The position numbers were made by a program, and so were the translations under genes. 21,051 nucleotides of DNA from Saccoglossus kowalevskii (lineage: Eukaryota; Hemichordata; Enteropneusta; Harrimaniidae). This document shows positions 19,294 through 21,051 of the stretch, piece by piece. The notes beneath the pieces were generated by a model. It was not told the origin of the DNA. It did no database searches and saw only the letters and a list, made by a program, of their open reading frames with translations. How positions within the stretch are numbered: the first letter of the stretch is position 1; each line of letters opens with the position of its first letter. Location: contig NW_003141825.1 of the NCBI RefSeq assembly GCF_000003605.2, positions 21,205-42,255 on the forward strand, in the 5' to 3' direction.

Positions 19294-20052
19294 GTAAGCG
19301 ACAACCAATAATTTAATTCACAGATTTGCCCAATACGGGGTGACGGCGCAACTCTACTTAGGAATTTGACGTGAAGCTTATTCAGTTTTTGCGTCAACCA
19401 CGGGTGGTCCATGGCATCGTAGTGTACAGCGCATTCGTTCATAAAACATTCGTAAATAAGCCAGGAATAGTTACCGATTGGGTTAAAATTGGGGAAAAAA
19501 GATCCTAAAAACTTAAAAAGATAAGACAGGATTATGTTAAGTCTTGCAAGTATTTATCATACAGAAATATTTGTTGTCAATGATATCATTGAATTGTTGA
19601 CCGCGCACCTCTCAACTTCGCCGTGGAAGTCTTTGTGGCTTTCACCCGCCGATGTAACCTGTGGGTGAAAAACGAACGAGTAATTTACGGCAGCTCGTTG
19701 TAGCGATAAGCATTCAAATTTAAGCACATGTGTTTACAGTGTGGTCTGACGTAAACGTTTTGTTGGTGTGAATATCATCAATAACATTTTGTTGTTTGTT
19801 GATACCTGAATGTCACGCGATCGAGGATACACCATCCCTAAAACTAGTATTTTGTATAAATGTTATATGTGCGTTATTTTGATGACAGATAAGCGCTCCG
19901 TCGCAATAACTTTAACGATGAGTGCGGCTAACGCTTTTTTGACAGGAATGTTCTAAAATTGGCCAAGTGATTGGATTTTTGAAAGTCCCAAAACATGATA
20001 CCAGAACTAGTTTATGAATCATAAACCTCAGCTCTAAGTAGTTTACCGATGG

Positions 20053-20064
20053 CTACCATGGTAG
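20053..20064. promoter_or_regulatory. CTACCATGGTAG palindrome (RFX-like)
   Basis: Perfect 12-bp palindrome centred on CCATGG in the presumed first intron of the third gene, resembling the GTTACCATGGTAAC form of an RFX X-box. A stronger palindrome with the same centre lies 43 bp downstream. Confidence 0.4.
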
Positions 20065-20095
20065 GGCAAAACACCAACTGGAATTAACAATGTCA

Positions 20096-20113
20096 TTGTT
20101 TCCATGGAAACAA
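20096..20113. promoter_or_regulatory. TTGTTTCCATGGAAACAA palindrome (RFX X-box-like)
   Basis: A perfect 18-bp palindrome. Its core GTTTCCATGGAAAC matches the symmetrical RFX/EF-C type X-box with two GTTTCC half-sites. It lies about 800 bp after the donor site of the first exon of the third gene. Its real use as an enhancer element is inference. Confidence 0.45.
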
Positions 20114-20435
20114 ATTCGATTTTGCGCATTTTTTATTAGTTAATCGTCCATAATACCAGCTCATTTTAACATGCCTGCTCAGTACACTAACCTGAAATAT
20201 ATACATATTAATTCTACTGTTGTAAAACAATATCAAAGCAAATTCAGAAAGTGTAGATTGCAGAATAACAGGAAGCAGCACAGGGTCTTAACCGTAAGTT
20301 AATTTTTCTCTAGAACAATGTCATTTGATGCGCTCGCCTTGATTGTCGCGTCAAAAACGGTATACCGAAATGTTGTGAGTATTTGTGAACATAGTATATC
20401 TTCCAAATGAACATTGAATACAATTGCGTTTTGGG

Positions 20436-20549
20436 CGCTTAGCCTGAGCTAAGCGTTCACACACACTTCGTTAGCCCGTGCTAGGGATCTGAACCAGGTC
20501 TTAAAAACGGATCAGATTAATCGGTGCTACGGAGCTGTGTGTGAACGCT
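20436..20549. mobile_element. Palindromic MITE-like element with adjacent hairpin
   Basis: AGCGTTCACACACA (20452-20465) is the exact reverse complement of 20536-20549. Inside these arms, similarity continues imperfectly for about 30 bp (CTTCGTTAGC and GGATCTGAACC against the reverse complement of the right side). A separate 8-bp hairpin, CGCTTAGC-CTGA-GCTAAGCG (20436-20455), overlaps the left end. There is no coding potential and no clear target-site duplication. It behaves like a foldback MITE of about 100 bp. Confidence 0.5.
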
Positions 20550-20880
20550 ACTACTAGTTGCAGGGAGTGGCGCACTACTCACTAAGGAGTATAATAGTTA
20601 GATCTCTGGGTTACAGTACATCAAAAACATATTTTTACGAAAGGAAATACTAGTAACACATTTTTTTGAATTGTTGATTTTGTCCTGCATATTGTTTATT
20701 AGGTATAGTTTTCCAATATTTGTTAATATTGATATTACTCTTCAAAGAATAAAGTTGTCGTTACAAGAACGATTTTTTTCTTTTCATTTTATACGTCGAC
20801 CAACACAGTTTACAAGAATGGTATTTTGTAAGGTTTAATTTAATAATTGTATCAATATCAATATCACTGCTCAACCACAG

Positions 20881-21010
20881 GAAAAATGCATTTTACGTCC
20901 TAACGCCAACAATTCACAAGAAACGACAAAGAAGGAAGAAAATTATCCTAAAATATAAGTTTATTTGTCAAGTGCTCACAGAATATCACTGGACCAAACA
21001 ATATATATAA
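20881..21010 (+). CDS. Possible downstream exon of the same gene (weak)
   Basis: A CAACCACAG acceptor ends at 20880. In the phase left by the exon at 19145-19293, the sequence stays open for 41 codons and begins KNAFYVLTPTIHKKRQRRKK before reaching TAA near 21008. A basic cluster follows a hydrophobic patch. No clear donor site is seen before the stop, so it would be a terminal exon of a very short protein. I see no domain. It may be chance; other exons could fill the 1.6-kb gap. Confidence 0.15.
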
Positions 21011-21051
21011 ATACATTCACTCAAAACCAATCTGATTAAAATCTGATGTAG

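Larger units (their letters stand above)
19294..21051. other. Presumed first intron and downstream sequence of the third gene
   Basis: No exon in this stretch is supported with confidence. A small stem TTTCACCC/GGGTGAAA (19640-19670), the two CCATGG palindromes, the palindromic element at 20436-20549 and an AATAAA at 20748 are the visible features. A 46-nt candidate exon (about 20248-20293) and the 20881 segment were considered; only the latter is listed. Confidence 0.3.

Noticed and set aside
20248-20293. 46-nt candidate exon before GTAAGT at 20294 in phase with the exon at 19145
   Set aside because: Very short, weak acceptor, and the encoded residues match nothing I recognise.

Overview
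The window looks like nuclear DNA of an animal, most likely an invertebrate deuterostome (cephalochordate, hemichordate or echinoderm). The reasons are short exons of 87-198 bp with clean GT...AG splice sites, introns of 256-467 bp, AT-rich spacers full of small palindromic and tandem repeats, and two families typical of these animals: CCP/sushi plus LamG-like extracellular proteins and Gal-3-O-sulfotransferases. The clade is an inference from content; no marker gene fixes it. No CRISPR array, rRNA or convincing tRNA gene was seen.

Layout, all recognised genes on the + strand. (1) 1-2529: AT-rich DNA with a perfect 36-bp hairpin and a 21-bp tandem repeat. (2) 2530-5126: the 3' part of a secreted or cell-surface protein gene. 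Two phase 1-1 exons each encode one sushi domain, and a large terminal exon encodes two LamG-like domains. The 5' end and signal peptide are not visible. (3) 5127-13735: a long spacer holding a broken ZAD-like zinc-binding exon with a promoter-like upstream segment (about 7405-7700) and several repeat families. (4) 13787-15784: an apparently complete three-exon galactose-3-O-sulfotransferase gene of 429 codons, with a signal anchor and both PAPS-binding motifs. (5) 15785-19144: AT-rich spacer with microsatellites and a duplicated segment. (6) 19145-19293: the first coding exon of an unidentified gene whose N-terminus carries an acidic dileucine signal typical of endolysosomal membrane proteins. 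The rest of that gene is not resolved in the window.

The genes do not look functionally linked. The least conventional content is the repeat landscape: a roughly 70-bp element with CATGC and TTTACAAAC-like cores present three times, including inside introns of both main genes; two palindromic foldback elements; a SINE-like pair in opposite orientation; a duplication with a 25-nt identical core; and two CCATGG-centred palindromes resembling RFX X-boxes in the first intron of the third gene. All splice models were made by eye and need transcript support.
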